DNA from: Pinus tabuliformis
Taxonomy: Eukaryota; Streptophyta; Pinopsida; Pinales; Pinaceae
Assembly: GCA_031772625.1 (NCBI GenBank)
Contig: CM062814.1
Location: forward strand, 823,554,757-823,618,756
DNA: 64,000 nt
Reading direction: 5' to 3'
A model generated the notes under the pieces. The model was given only the letters and a program-made list of their open reading frames with translations, made no database searches and was not told where the DNA came from. Shown here in pieces: positions 42,730 through 54,151 of the stretch. A program made the translations under genes and the position numbers. Numbering within the stretch: the stretch's first letter is position 1; the number at the start of each line of letters is the position of its first letter.

Positions 42730-44640
42730 ACATACGTATGTTTACCAAAAATTGACAATTCTTGTTACTAGAATCTTGATGATCTTTGCTTGATTTACTC
42801 TTTTTACTATACTTTTGAGGAATATGCGATCACTATTGGATTAACATCCATTTAGATTATCCATTCATGATGGTGATAATGGTATTTGAGTCAGCTTTAG
42901 TTTCCATAGATTGAAATTTTTGATATTGTCAATTTTATTAAGTCAATTAACATTGTTATTTGTATCTTTTCCCTAATATTTTTAAGGTATATGAGTTTCA
43001 AGAGGCCTTCTTGTTTTTTAATTTCCATGTCATTGCTATCCTTTCTATGGTATCACTTGGAATTACCACCAACTTTTAGCGTATGTTCCAAAGAATGTAA
43101 TAGGGGTTACACACTTCCAATGTAGGTTTACTACCTATGAACAACTACAATAACACACATAGGATTTTTTTGGCAACAATTACTAATGCACAAATTCAAT
43201 ACCTATAAATACATAGCTTACCTTATCTATCTTGGGATTTGGCTGTCTATTGTAATGCTAGATCATATTTAAACACAATGGCTTCTCCCAAATGAAACAT
43301 GTATTCCCTCCTTTGAATATGGACCAATGCAAAAATTTAATGTAATTCTGCTGGTCATGTCAGAACCATCTTTACATGGGATGCATTTTTTCTGACATCA
43401 TTTCATGGAATTATATTAATCATTATGGCCAATGATTTGCCTTTGTGCCTTTCTTGTAGAATTATGTAGCCTACATGCAAGTGATACTTACATTTGGTTC
43501 TAATCTTCGTTCATTTTCCTATTTTCTTTGCGATGGGGTTCTCAGTGGTCAAAAAACTAGTATATCCTAAAGGTTTATCTATGCACATGAAGGAAAAATA
43601 ATCAAAATTGTAGATTTCATTTCCACCTAAATGATTTAAATATCTTAAAAAAAGAAGAACAAAATTCTTAGAGACAAAGAAAGGTAGTAAAAAGAAAAAT
43701 TGATAACATATAAGTTCATAGAAACATTGAATCAAATGAATCCGGAGTAGTCTAAACTATACAAGAAAAATAATATCAACATAGAATAAAAGATGACCCT
43801 TGGGCCCATATGGTAACACATTTACTAAGGGGGGTTGTTGGTATTCTCCTATTAGAAGTGATTTCATTCATATAGAAAAAACCTGACTAGTTGAGCATAA
43901 TTAAGTGCATAGGAAAAAACATCTAAGGTTTGCCAAGAGTATCCATACTACTTGACACTTGCATCATAGTTTTAATATGTTGATTTTAAAATGCATTCTG
44001 AGTAACCATAATAAACTTTGAAAAGGTCCATCATAGTTTTAATTTAACGATGCTCATCAATATAGTAAATTAGTGCTTATACTATATATAGACACCCTGA
44101 ATTATGTTCATTTTTGAGGATGGTACTCAGGGTAAACCATAGATTCTTCAAGATGCAAGACCATGTCAAAAACTTTGAATAGATCATATATAACTCATTA
44201 GCAATCAACTTTCTAAGAACAAACATGCCATAAAATGGGTTTTGAACATGGGTGCAGAGGGAATTTTTTTTTCTTATTACCACTTGAGCTTCACCTAACT
44301 GACATAATGACAAACATTTATTTTTTTTACCATTTCAATACCAAGGATTAAAAAAGCTACTTATTGTTTTTGGGAGGTTTTTAAAAAAAACCAACATTGT
44401 AGAAAATGATTTATATTTTGAAGTTAAATTTGATGTTGAAGGCAAACAAACAAAATTGGTAAGTTTTTTCTTGGTAAGATTCCTTCTGGTGCTACCTCCA
44501 TTTATTTGTACTCGATTTGATTTAGAAATGTTTTCAAATGAATGCCCCAACCAACCTTTTATTTGAATTGATATTCTGGTCCAATTTGAATGATATTTAT
44601 TTATTTTAATAATAAAGTTTGCAAACAATTGATATTGTTA
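42730..44640. repeat. tandem duplication, copy A
   Basis: It shares ordered blocks with 44640-48420: gatggtgataatggtatttgagtc (42870 and 44768), an aaagaatgtaataggggttac type block (43095 and 45568), tctcccaaatgaaa (43285 and 45870), acatgaaggaaaaataat type (43578 and 46199), gtattctcctat(t/c)a (43850 and 47831) and tttatattttgaagttaaa (44410 and 48330). Similarity looks like roughly 70-80 percent. No coding function seen. Confidence 0.7.
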
Positions 44641-45611
44641 CCAAATTCTTGGTAGACATTCTTCTTGTATGGTAGAACAATTGATCTAATTAGGAAGATG
44701 CTTGCTTTACCCATTTTTCATGCTTTGAACAACCTGTGATCATTAATAGATTGATATCCATTCATGATGGCGATAATGGTATTTGAGTCATCTTCATTTT
44801 CAACAAGTTGAAGGTTCTAAGTTTGTCAACTTTATTCAATCATTTAAAGTTGTTATATGTAGCCTTTTAATGTATAGTATTATAGTAACTATTTTCGTTG
44901 AAAAAATCACACATATAGAAATTAGGTGAATATTCAATAAAAAACATGTAATTTACAATTAAACTAATAACTTTTTGGCCGATATCACCAATTTAATCAT
45001 ACATATATATATAATAAATAGGTGAATTTTTTTATCAAATGGGAGAGATTCTTTCTTAATGTAGATAAAAAATTCTGGTAAACTATGTGTTGTCATTGAT
45101 ATGCCCACACATAGTTTACCAAAAGTTTTGATCTACATCATGTTATTGACTATGGAAATATTCATACTAAAGTTTCTTTCTTTTTTTTTTCTCCCCTAAA
45201 AAGTCCAAAAATAGGCAATTGGTGAAATTTTGCCCCTAGAATATTCCCTATCACCACCAACCTCTCTAAGATTTCACTTGGAAGTACCGTCAAATTTTAA
45301 CTAGAACTTATTTGATCTTAGTGGATATCATTTGAGTATTTGAATTGAATTCCTCCTATCTAATTTGAGTTTGTTAATGGAAAAATGTTTCAAACTTTCT
45401 TTGGGATCAAATAATAAGATGCTAAATTCTAATAGGAGTGAGACTCAATTTTCTATGGATATGGTCATTCTTAGAGTTTCATAAGTTTAAATTAATTACC
45501 TTGGTTAAGTTTTTATTTACATTTATGATTCTATGATGAAAAATTCTCTTGTTCATTGCATAGATTCCAAAAAATTTAGTAGGGGATACTAACATCCAAT
45601 GTAGGATTGAA

Positions 45612-45725
<114 letters not shown>

Positions 45726-46229
45726 TTCATTAGCACCCATGATAATGCTTTTTTTAGCGATGATAAGACAATGCAGAATTTCAATATATGTCAATACATA
45801 TATTTCCTTCTCTACCCTAGTCTCTAGTTACGAATTGCAATGCTAGATTACATTTGAATAGAGTGGGTTCTCCCAAATGAAATAATGCATTCACTCATTT
45901 GAATGTGGTATGACACTAAAATATTATGTAATTATATTGTTCCCGTCATAACCATCTTTGCATGGGATGCAAATTTTCTTTTTCAATTAACTATATGTAA
46001 TTTTTATGGCATCATTTCATCACATATGAATATTTAAGGTCAATAATTTACCTTTGCACCTTTATTGTAGAAATATGTAGCTTGCATGCAAGTGGGAATA
46101 CCATTTGGTCCTAATATTTGTTCCTTTGCCTATTTTCTTTAGGAACTATGGTTCTCACTTCTCAAAAATGTAGTATATCCGGAAGGTATAACTATGGAAA
46201 TGAAGGAAAAATAGTAATACTTGCAGTTT

Positions 46230-47600
46230 TGTTTTGTAAGGCTCATCTCTTTGTCACTTAAATAGAGATTTACATGAGATAATTCTATGTATTATTGGTC
46301 TACCCATGGGGAAACCAGACCAATAACATAAAATGAGAGTTTTGAGATTGCATATATCCCTTTTTAATAGTTTGGTAGACAAAAAAAACATTGCCAATAT
46401 ACACATAAAGTTGCAAAAGAGCAAAATTATAGGAGCACTGCTTTGCAAAGTCTTTTTGACAGAGTCATTTTGACTGAACCATAACAAAGTTGAGCTTCTT
46501 ATTGACAATTAAAATGTAAACTAAGATTGTGCAGTAACTTGGAGGAGCCATGATGAAAGCCACGGGTGTAGAGGCATTCACAAACGTTCCACCCACGGGC
46601 CACAAGCTGACCAAAAACCTTGGCAACAATGGTGAGCCCCCATAGAGATGGAGGAGCCATGATGAAAGCTGTGGGTGCAGAGCCACACACAGACGTTCCA
46701 CCCATGAGCCAATAGCTGACCAGGAACCTCGACAACAATGGTGAGCCACCACAGAGCTGGCACAACAAACTAGTGAAACTCGGAAAACTCGACGACACCT
46801 TCCAAATGACAGCGGGAATTGAGTAGGCTCAAAAAACATGAATTGAAAGTAACCACCAACTGAAGCCATGAAATACTTGAAACTTAAATGGGAGGCTTTC
46901 AGGCCCCACGACATACAAAACCAAGTCGGAAAAGCTAAGTCCCAAGATGAGAGCAAGAGACCACTAAAGTTCAGGAGGAGATCTACCATTGAATTGAGTG
47001 ATTATTACAACTGTCTACTTATCGAGAGGAAGCAGAGCACCATCCTTGAGAGGCATACCATCACAGGGAACAGTGAAGGCTAGGTGAAACCCCATATTCC
47101 CTATGTTCATGTGGGAAGATGAAAGTTTCCAAACTAGAGGAGGATGGTAATACTGACATTCCAATTTTGTGAAGACCAATGCAAGCAAATGTAGGGGCCA
47201 ACCAAAAAATGTGTGGATATGATCAGGAAGGCGGGTATGGCGGCCATGGACCAGCAGAGGGGAGGCACAAGACATAACTGGAGAGAATAATGACAATGCA
47301 AAGCGACACACCTGATCTAGAGATAAACTTAAGGATGCTTTTAGGTTGGCCATGACACCACCCTCATACAATCCCAATTGAAGCCTTTCCTCATAATAAT
47401 GAGGCATCAAGATTAAACTGTGAGCTACAAGAGAGATCTCGTATAATAACCTAAAGTATAAGAGTACATCCATCACATTGGAATACATTCAAGCGTGCCA
47501 ACTTGCAAAGGAGTTTATGGGATGGGCCAAATGGCCATCTAATCCATATGCCTTCTACATGGTTATGATAGTTGGCTGGAGTTCAGACCTGCAGTGGGGA
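46230..47600. mobile_element. unclassified insertion in duplication copy B
   Basis: Present in copy B and absent at the same point of copy A (43600). Similar flanks, acttgcagttttg and acttacaaatttta, could be a diverged target duplication. It includes two tandem copies of a 109-bp unit (ggaggagccatgatgaaagc..., 46541 and 46650). A 174-codon - strand frame spans those repeats, but its product is unrecognised. Higher GC than the flanks. No TIR, RT or transposase seen. Confidence 0.45.
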
Positions 47601-48420
47601 GTCATACTTACAAATTTTACTTCCACCCAATGCTTCAAATATCTAAAAAAGGGAATTTTTTATAGAAAAATAAAAGGAATAGGAAGAAAAAGTGATAACA
47701 TATAAGTTAATAGAAATTTTGAGTTAAATGAATTTGGCACTAGTATGAGGTTGTATAGGGAATTTGTTTTCAATATATGATAAAATATGACCCTTTGGCC
47801 CATATGATGACACATTTACGAAGGGAGTTTTGGTATTCTCCTATCAAGAGTGATTTCATCCATATAAAAAAACAAGGCTAGTTGAACATTATTAAGTGCA
47901 TAGAAAAAACATCTAACGTTGCCCAATAGTATGAATACTACATTGCAATTGTATGCGAATTCCACCCCTTAATTTATTGATTTATAAATACATTCCGATA
48001 TAATAATTTTCATGACTAAACATAATGAACCTTGAAAGGTCCATCATAACTATAATTTAATGATTCTCATCAACACACATGGAAAACAATAATAAATGCT
48101 TATCAACAATCAACTCAATGTGAGAAAACATGTCAAAAATTGGGATTTGAACTTGGGTGGAGAGGGAAACAAGTTTTCCTCACAACTAGTCGAACTACAA
48201 CCAACTGATGTAACGAAATAATGGCATTCATTTATTATTTTACCGTTTTAATACCATGGATTACAAAAATCCACTTAATATTGTTGGTAGGCCTTTTCAA
48301 AAAAATCAACGCTATAGAACATGATTTATATTTTGAAGTTGAACTATGATATTCAAGTCAAACATGATAAGATAAGTAAGTTTTTTTGTAAGGTTATTTC
48401 TAATACTTTATAGGCCACTA

Positions 48421-49180
48421 TATTATAGGATTTCATGGTATTCTCCCCCCCCAATGGAATCGACATCATGGGGAAAACCTCTGGCTAGTTCCCCTTATTT
48501 TGAGGATTGTACTTGGGGTAAACCAACTATTTGTAGTTTTGACAACCAAACTCGATGATGACATGGAATGAGGCCCAATAATATCCATAGAGGAAACCTA
48601 CTTGGGACTTGATTCCATGATCTCCTGCTTGTAATTCACACTTCTCAATCACTCGAGCTAACCCAGTGGGCTATTTCAAGGCCAATCTTACAACTTGTGT
48701 GATTTATTTTGTGCCCCAAGAGATTAAATCCTATAGAAATCTCTAATGAATATGATAAATATAATAAATTTAGGTTATGTAGATTTGAATTTTATGAATG
48801 CTTGACTTCTTAGACTTTATATGATATGCTTTAGCCTAATTATGACTTTTTGAATGAGATTATGAAATTTTGAGACTACGAACTAATGTTGAAATATGTA
48901 GATCAAATATTTGGTTAAATTGTGGGCTAATATCCATCAATGAGCACCTAACACCACATGAGAGAAAAGAGGGACCATATTCCCTCTTAAACCTTTAAGG
49001 GAGTCAAGAACTCAAAATAACCAAACAACCAAGATCCTCATTTGATTTGCTATCAGAGACATTCAAATTGTATGAGGGAGAAAGAAAGTCCCTTGAAACA
49101 ACTTGCTTAATTTTACGAATCAAAGAGACAATCATCCTTCAATCAAGGATTAAATGAAGGGTTTTCATTATAAGTAAAGG
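48421..49180. other. no gene recognised
   Basis: Low-complexity AT-rich sequence with a short C tract (about 48446). 48560-48670 includes gactt(g)attccatgatctcctgctt and cactcgagctaacccagtgggctat, which look like degraded retrotransposon tail sequence. Confidence 0.3.
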
Positions 49181-49185
49181 ATAGG

Positions 49186-50236
49186 TGTAGAAATTTCTCT
49201 ATAGATCAACTAGCTCTGATACCATGTAGAACTTCAACAAATTCTCTACAAATCTACCTCTGAGACCACTGTAGAAAATTTGACTATAGATTAACTCGAT
49301 AACGCAATATACAAAAGAAAAATACTATAATCTACTTCTACTATCAATTTGCGGAAGCTTAAATATTGAGCAAGATCGAGCTGAACACATATAACCAGAA
49401 GAAGAAGAATCAATGCACATGAAACACAGAAAATACTTTGGGAAAGCCTCAACTAAAAAACCCCACTATCTGTATTATCATACAAGGTGGAAATACATCA
49501 AAATGATACAAAGCCTTAGCTCTCATAGCTAGCCAACTCCCAGTACAATCCTCTTGGATGCTCACAGGCAATCAAAGCTTCTCACAAGCCTTCTCCTCTG
49601 CCCTCCAAGCTCCTATTTCCTTGTGCAGTTACCTCTGGGATGATCTCCTTCACCCAGTGTAACACTGCTCTCACACATTGCTCTAACACATTGTCAGAAC
49701 TGCGCAATCCTCCAAGGAACCTTCCCTTGATTGCATGCATGAGTTTCCTTTATAGGAGAAAAACATGCAACTAATAGTACACTGTCCTTGACATTTAGCT
49801 CAACTGGGTCTTTCTCAGAATAGACATGCATGAGCTTCTGATGAGGGAATCTTCAATTATTTGGAGTACGTTGGTTGAGTGCATGCATGCATCAACTGAC
49901 TGATAACTCACAATTAGTTCCTCAAACAGTTTGGAACTAATTTAACTAGACTTAAATCAGTAAACTGAGCTAACTAATTACAACTCAAATATAACTCAAT
50001 CTTATCTCCTTAATTAAGGGATAATCTCCTTAATTTAAGGGATAACTGTTGCATGACTTCAGAAAGACTTCTAACTTGAATTTCTCCAACTAATTAATCC
50101 ATAATGAATTAATTAATTATTTCCAAGTCGGTGGTGAGACTAAATTCGAATTTAATTCACAATTTTAATTCAAGGACAAATTAAAATTGGAATTTCTGGA
50201 TTCTATTTTTATCATTTCTTATTTCTATTTTCAACA
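49186..50236 (-). repeat. outer left LTR, inverted, 1051 bp
   Basis: Reverse complement of the LTR at 54152-55192, end to end (TG at 50236 on the - strand; CA end at 49186). Differences are a few to perhaps ten percent by eye. On the - strand the purine-rich GAAAGAGAG just upstream of TGTTGA is the PPT. Confidence 0.9.
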
Positions 50237-50932
50237 CTCTCTTTCAACAAGAAAGGAATTCAACTCGATCCCAATCCTGAACCTTTGGAATGTTTTGCAT
50301 GCAACACTTCTCTCTAGTTTTGTTGCTCCAACAACTTCAGAAACAAAAAAAAATCCGACCTGAATTAGTATGATGCATCTGTCATCAAAATCTCTGACTG
50401 CTATTGCCTCTGTCAAATGAAAACTTTGTGCTTCGGCTGACTCTGCCTTTCTCCACTTTTGTCAATCCTTCTCTGCGCTCTTCAGTATCTGACTGCTCTA
50501 GCCTCTATAACTTTGATCTCTAAGTGCATCAATCCCACTGATTCCTCCCGCTACTATGTACTTTGGGCTCCCGTAGCAAGGTACGATCCATGAGATAAAA
50601 CCTCTCAATGGACCCTGCCCAATTTCAGCCTTCTTGAGACTATCACTTCACATCACCCCACCTCACACCTGGAGGTATGGTTGCATGTGATCCCTCTGCC
50701 CACTTCTCCAATTGTGGCTCCTCCACAATTGTTTGAGACTTCTTCTAGGGCTGCATATTGAGAGGTAATTTACTCTCCCTCTCAACCACCAAGTCTCTAA
50801 CATTTTCCTTGCTCCTCAAGGCTTTGCATGCATCTTGAACCTCAAGAGCATACATGTTCTTGACTCGTGAACCGATCCGTTTCACCTGTCTCATGGTATT
50901 AGAGCCTGGTATATGTGAACCAATCATTCAAT
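50237..50932 (-). pseudogene. internal 3' part of the palindromic element, inverted copy
   Basis: The - strand reads LEVQDACKALRSKENVRDLV, then VERESKLPLNMQP, and further left RDFDDRCIILIQVGFFFVSE, matching 53515-54151 on the + strand. Gag, zinc knuckle and protease are absent: an internal deletion joins a truncated LTR to this piece near 50890-50935. At the junction a stray tggtattagagcc (PBS-like, + orientation, about 50896) is visible. Confidence 0.8.
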
Positions 50933-52085
50933 ATACCAAAACAAAATACTATAATATACTTCTACTATCAATTTACGGAAGCTTAAAGATTGAGCAAGAT
51001 TGAGCTGAACACATATAACCAAAAGAAGAAGAATCAATGCACATGAAACACAAAAAATACTTTGGGGAAAGCCTCAGCTAAAAAACCCCACTATCTGTAT
51101 TATCATACAAGGTGGAAATACATCAAAATTATACGAAGCCTTAGCTCTCACAGCTAGCCAGCTCTCAGTACAATCCTCCTGGATGCTCACATGCAATCAA
51201 AGCTTCTCACAAGCCTTCTCCTCTGCCCTCCAAGCTCCTATTTCCTTGCGTAGTTACCTCTGGGATGATCTCCTTCACCCAGTGTAACACTGCTCTCACA
51301 CACTACTCTAACGCACTGTCAAAACTGCACAATCCTCAAGGGAACCTTATTCCTTCTGCATGCATGCGTTTCCTTTATAGGAAAACACATGCAATTGATA
51401 TTACACTATCCTTTACATTTAGTTCAACTGGGTCTTTCTCATAATAGACATGCATGAGTTACTGATGAGGAAATATTCAGTTATATGGAGTACACTAGTT
51501 GAGTGCATGCATGCATCAACTAGTGTACTCCAGATAACTGAAGATTCCCTCATTAGAAAATCATGCATGTCTATTCTGAGAAAGACCTAGTTGAGCTAAA
51601 TGTCAAGGACAGTGTACTATTAGTTGCATGTTTTCTCCTATAAAGGAAACTCATGCATGCAGTCAAGGGAAGGTTCCTTGGAGGATTGCGCAGTTTTGAC
51701 AGTGTGTTAGAGTAGTTCGTGAGAGGAGTGTTTCACTGGGTGAAGGAGATCATCCTAGAGGAACTGCACAAGGAAATAGGAGCTTGGAGGGTAGAGGAGA
51801 AGGCTTGTGAGAAGCTTTGATTACCTGTGAGCATCCAGGAGGATTGTACTTAGAGTTGGCTAGCTGTGAGAGCTAAAGCTTTGTATAATTCTGATGTATT
51901 TCCACCTTGTATGATAATACAAATAGTGGGGTTTTTAGCTGAGGCTTTCCCCTGAGTATTTTTTGTGTTTCATGTGCATTGATTCTTCTTCTTCTGGTTA
52001 TATTATTCAGTTCTGATTCAGCTCGATCTTTAAGCTTCCGCAAATTGATAGTAGGAGTAGATTATAGTATTTTGCTTTGGTTATA
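50933..52085. repeat. large palindrome, about 570-bp arms, centre 51503-51515
   Basis: The left arm (to 51502) and right arm (from 51516) are inverted copies of the same LTR segment, ending in ggagtacactagttga / tcaactagtgtactcc around the spacer gtgcatgcatgca. Similarity continues outward through the LTR to the sequence tttggt(t)atattg. The intact LTR at about 54490-54520 contains the short hairpin agttga...tcaact at the matching point. Confidence 0.9.
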
Positions 52086-52206
52086 TTGCATTATCGGGTT
52101 AATCTACAGTCATATTTTTTACATGGTCTTAGAGTGATATTTGTAGAGAATTTGCAGAATTTATACATGGTATCAGAGCTATCTGATCTATAGAGAAATT
52201 TCTACA
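51516..52206 (+). repeat. inner LTR, truncated at its 5' side
   Basis: Matches 54511-55192 of the full LTR and ends tttctaca directly before the PBS. The first roughly 350 bp of the LTR (U3 start) are missing because the sequence turns into the inverted arm. Confidence 0.85.
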
Positions 52207-52219
52207 TGGTATCAGAGCC
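52207..52219 (+). other. tRNA-iMet primer-binding site
   Basis: TGGTATCAGAGCC immediately after the LTR terminus CA. Standard for plant copia elements. Confidence 0.85.
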
Positions 52220-52323
52220 AAGTTTATCAGAGCTGTGAACAATATACAAAGAAGAGAATTCGAAGTTTGAAGTTCGAGGTTGCAGGTGCAAATTGAATTC
52301 TTATCATACTTCAAGGTTGGCTA

Positions 52324-53655
52324 ATGGCGTTCTATGGCTTGAGACTCGAGTATGCCTTTGAAGGTAGCTCGAATTACATAGCATGGAAAGATCGCATGGA
52401 GGCTGTATTAGAAGACAATAGCTTGAAGGATTTCATTGATCAAGAAATCCCAAAGCCAGGTTCAACTAATGCACAAGAGTTGGCTGAGTGGAAGAAGTGT
52501 GTGGCGAGGGCGAGACAGATCATCCTTGAGGGAGTTCGAGACCATATTGTCTCGAGTCTCCATGGGAAGGATACTCCATATTCAATGTGGAAGACATTGA
52601 AGGATCTCTACTAGAACAGTAGCGACTAGAGGAAATTGGCACTTAAGGATAAGCTTCGAAGAATCAAGATGGAGAACGGCGATACTATTTCCACATATCT
52701 GAACAAGCTCACCACTTGTAGAGATGAGATTAGTAGTGTGGTAATAACTACTACCGATGATGATATGGTGAGCCTTGCTCTCCTTGGCCTTCCAAAGAGC
52801 TAGAATAGCTACCAGGACTCTGTGAATGGAAGGGAGAAACTGCCGGATTGGGAATGACTGTGGTCGGATCTCATGCAGGAGGAGATCAGGAGGAGCACTC
52901 GAGATGGTTCTTCATCCAAGGATGATGATGAAGAAAATATTACCTTAGCGAGTAAGGCAAGGAAAGGGAAGGGGAAGGATTCCCATTTCAAATCGAATTC
53001 TTCTCATGGAGGGAAGAATGGTGACATGTCTAAAGTAAGATGGTTTAATTGTCACAAGATGGGACATTATGTGACTAATTGCCCATCAAAGAAGTCCAAG
53101 AAGGGATCCTCGGAAGGATCGAAAGGTGAAGCATTAGCCTCTCAGTTTGAAATGGACTTTACCCTCATCACATGCATGGTGTCATCGATGATGGGTTGTG
53201 TTTGGTATCTTGACAGTGGAGCCTCGTTCCACATGACCGGCGATAAAAGTTTATTCAATACCTTGGAGGAGAAAGACCTCAAGATGCGCATAGAGATGGG
53301 TGATGACGAAAGGTACAACGTTTCAAGAGTGGGGATGGTTGCTTTTCAGAGGAAGCATGGAGCTCCTATCACCTTGATAGATGTGAAATATGTGCTTGGA
53401 CTGAAGAAGAACTTGGTATCAGTCGCGATGTTGGAGGACAAAGGCTACGATGTTGTCTTTAGTAAAGGAAAGGCGTTCCTTAGACACATCACGACGAGGT
53501 AGGTGAAACAAATCAGTTCACAAGTCAAGAACCTATATGCTCTTGAGGTTCAAGATGCATGCAAAGCCTTGAGGAGCAAGGAAAATGTTAGAGACTTGGT
53601 GGTTGAGAGGGAGAGTAAATTACCTCTCAACATGCAACCCCAAAAGAAGTCTTAG
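52324..53655 (+). pseudogene. copia gag-protease, with in-frame stops
   Basis: Copia (UBN2-type) gag starting MAFYGLRLEYAFEGSSNYIA, with MWKTLKDLY at the first stop. A zinc knuckle region reads WFNCHKMGHYVTNCP, in which the first Cys of CCHC is Trp. The protease core YLDSGASFHMTGDKSLF is at about 53200-53260, with active-site DSGA kept. The tail is LEVQDACKALRSKENVRDL. In-frame stops lie at 52612, 52627, 52801, 52855 and 53500. The frame closes at 53653-53655. Integrase, RT and RNase H are absent before the 3' LTR. Confidence 0.85.
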
Positions 53656-54151
53656 ACAATTGTGGAGGAGCCACAATTGGAGAAGTGGGCAGAGGGATCA
53701 CATGCAGCCATACCTCCAGGTGTGAGGTGGGGCAATGTGAATTGATAGCCTCAAGAAGGCTGAAATTGGGCAGGGTCCATTGAGAGGTTTTATCTCATGG
53801 ATCGTACCTTGCTGGGGGAGCCCAAAGTACATACTAGCGAGAGGAATCAGTGGGATTGATGCAGTCAAAGATCAAAGTTATAGAGGCTGGAGCAGTCAGA
53901 TATTGAAGAGCATAGAGAAGGATTGACAGTAGTGCAGAAAGGCAGAGTCAGCTGAAGCGCAAAGTTTTCAGTTGATAGAGGCAATAACAGTCAGAGACTT
54001 TGATGAAAGATGCATCATACTGATTCAGGTTGGATGTTTTTTTGTTTCTGAAGTTGCTGGAGCAACAACACTAGAGAGAAGTGTTGCATACAGAACATTC
54101 CAAAGGTTCAGGATCTGGATCGAGTTGAGTTCCTTTCTTGTTGAGAGGGAG
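53656..54151 (+). other. short non-coding tail of the element with PPT
   Basis: Between the gag-protease stop and the LTR. It contains a frame with VRDFDERCIILIQVGCFFVS (53985-54045), probably a leftover of pol-adjacent sequence, also kept in the inverted copy. It ends in gttgagaggga, the polypurine tract before TGTTGA. Confidence 0.6.
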
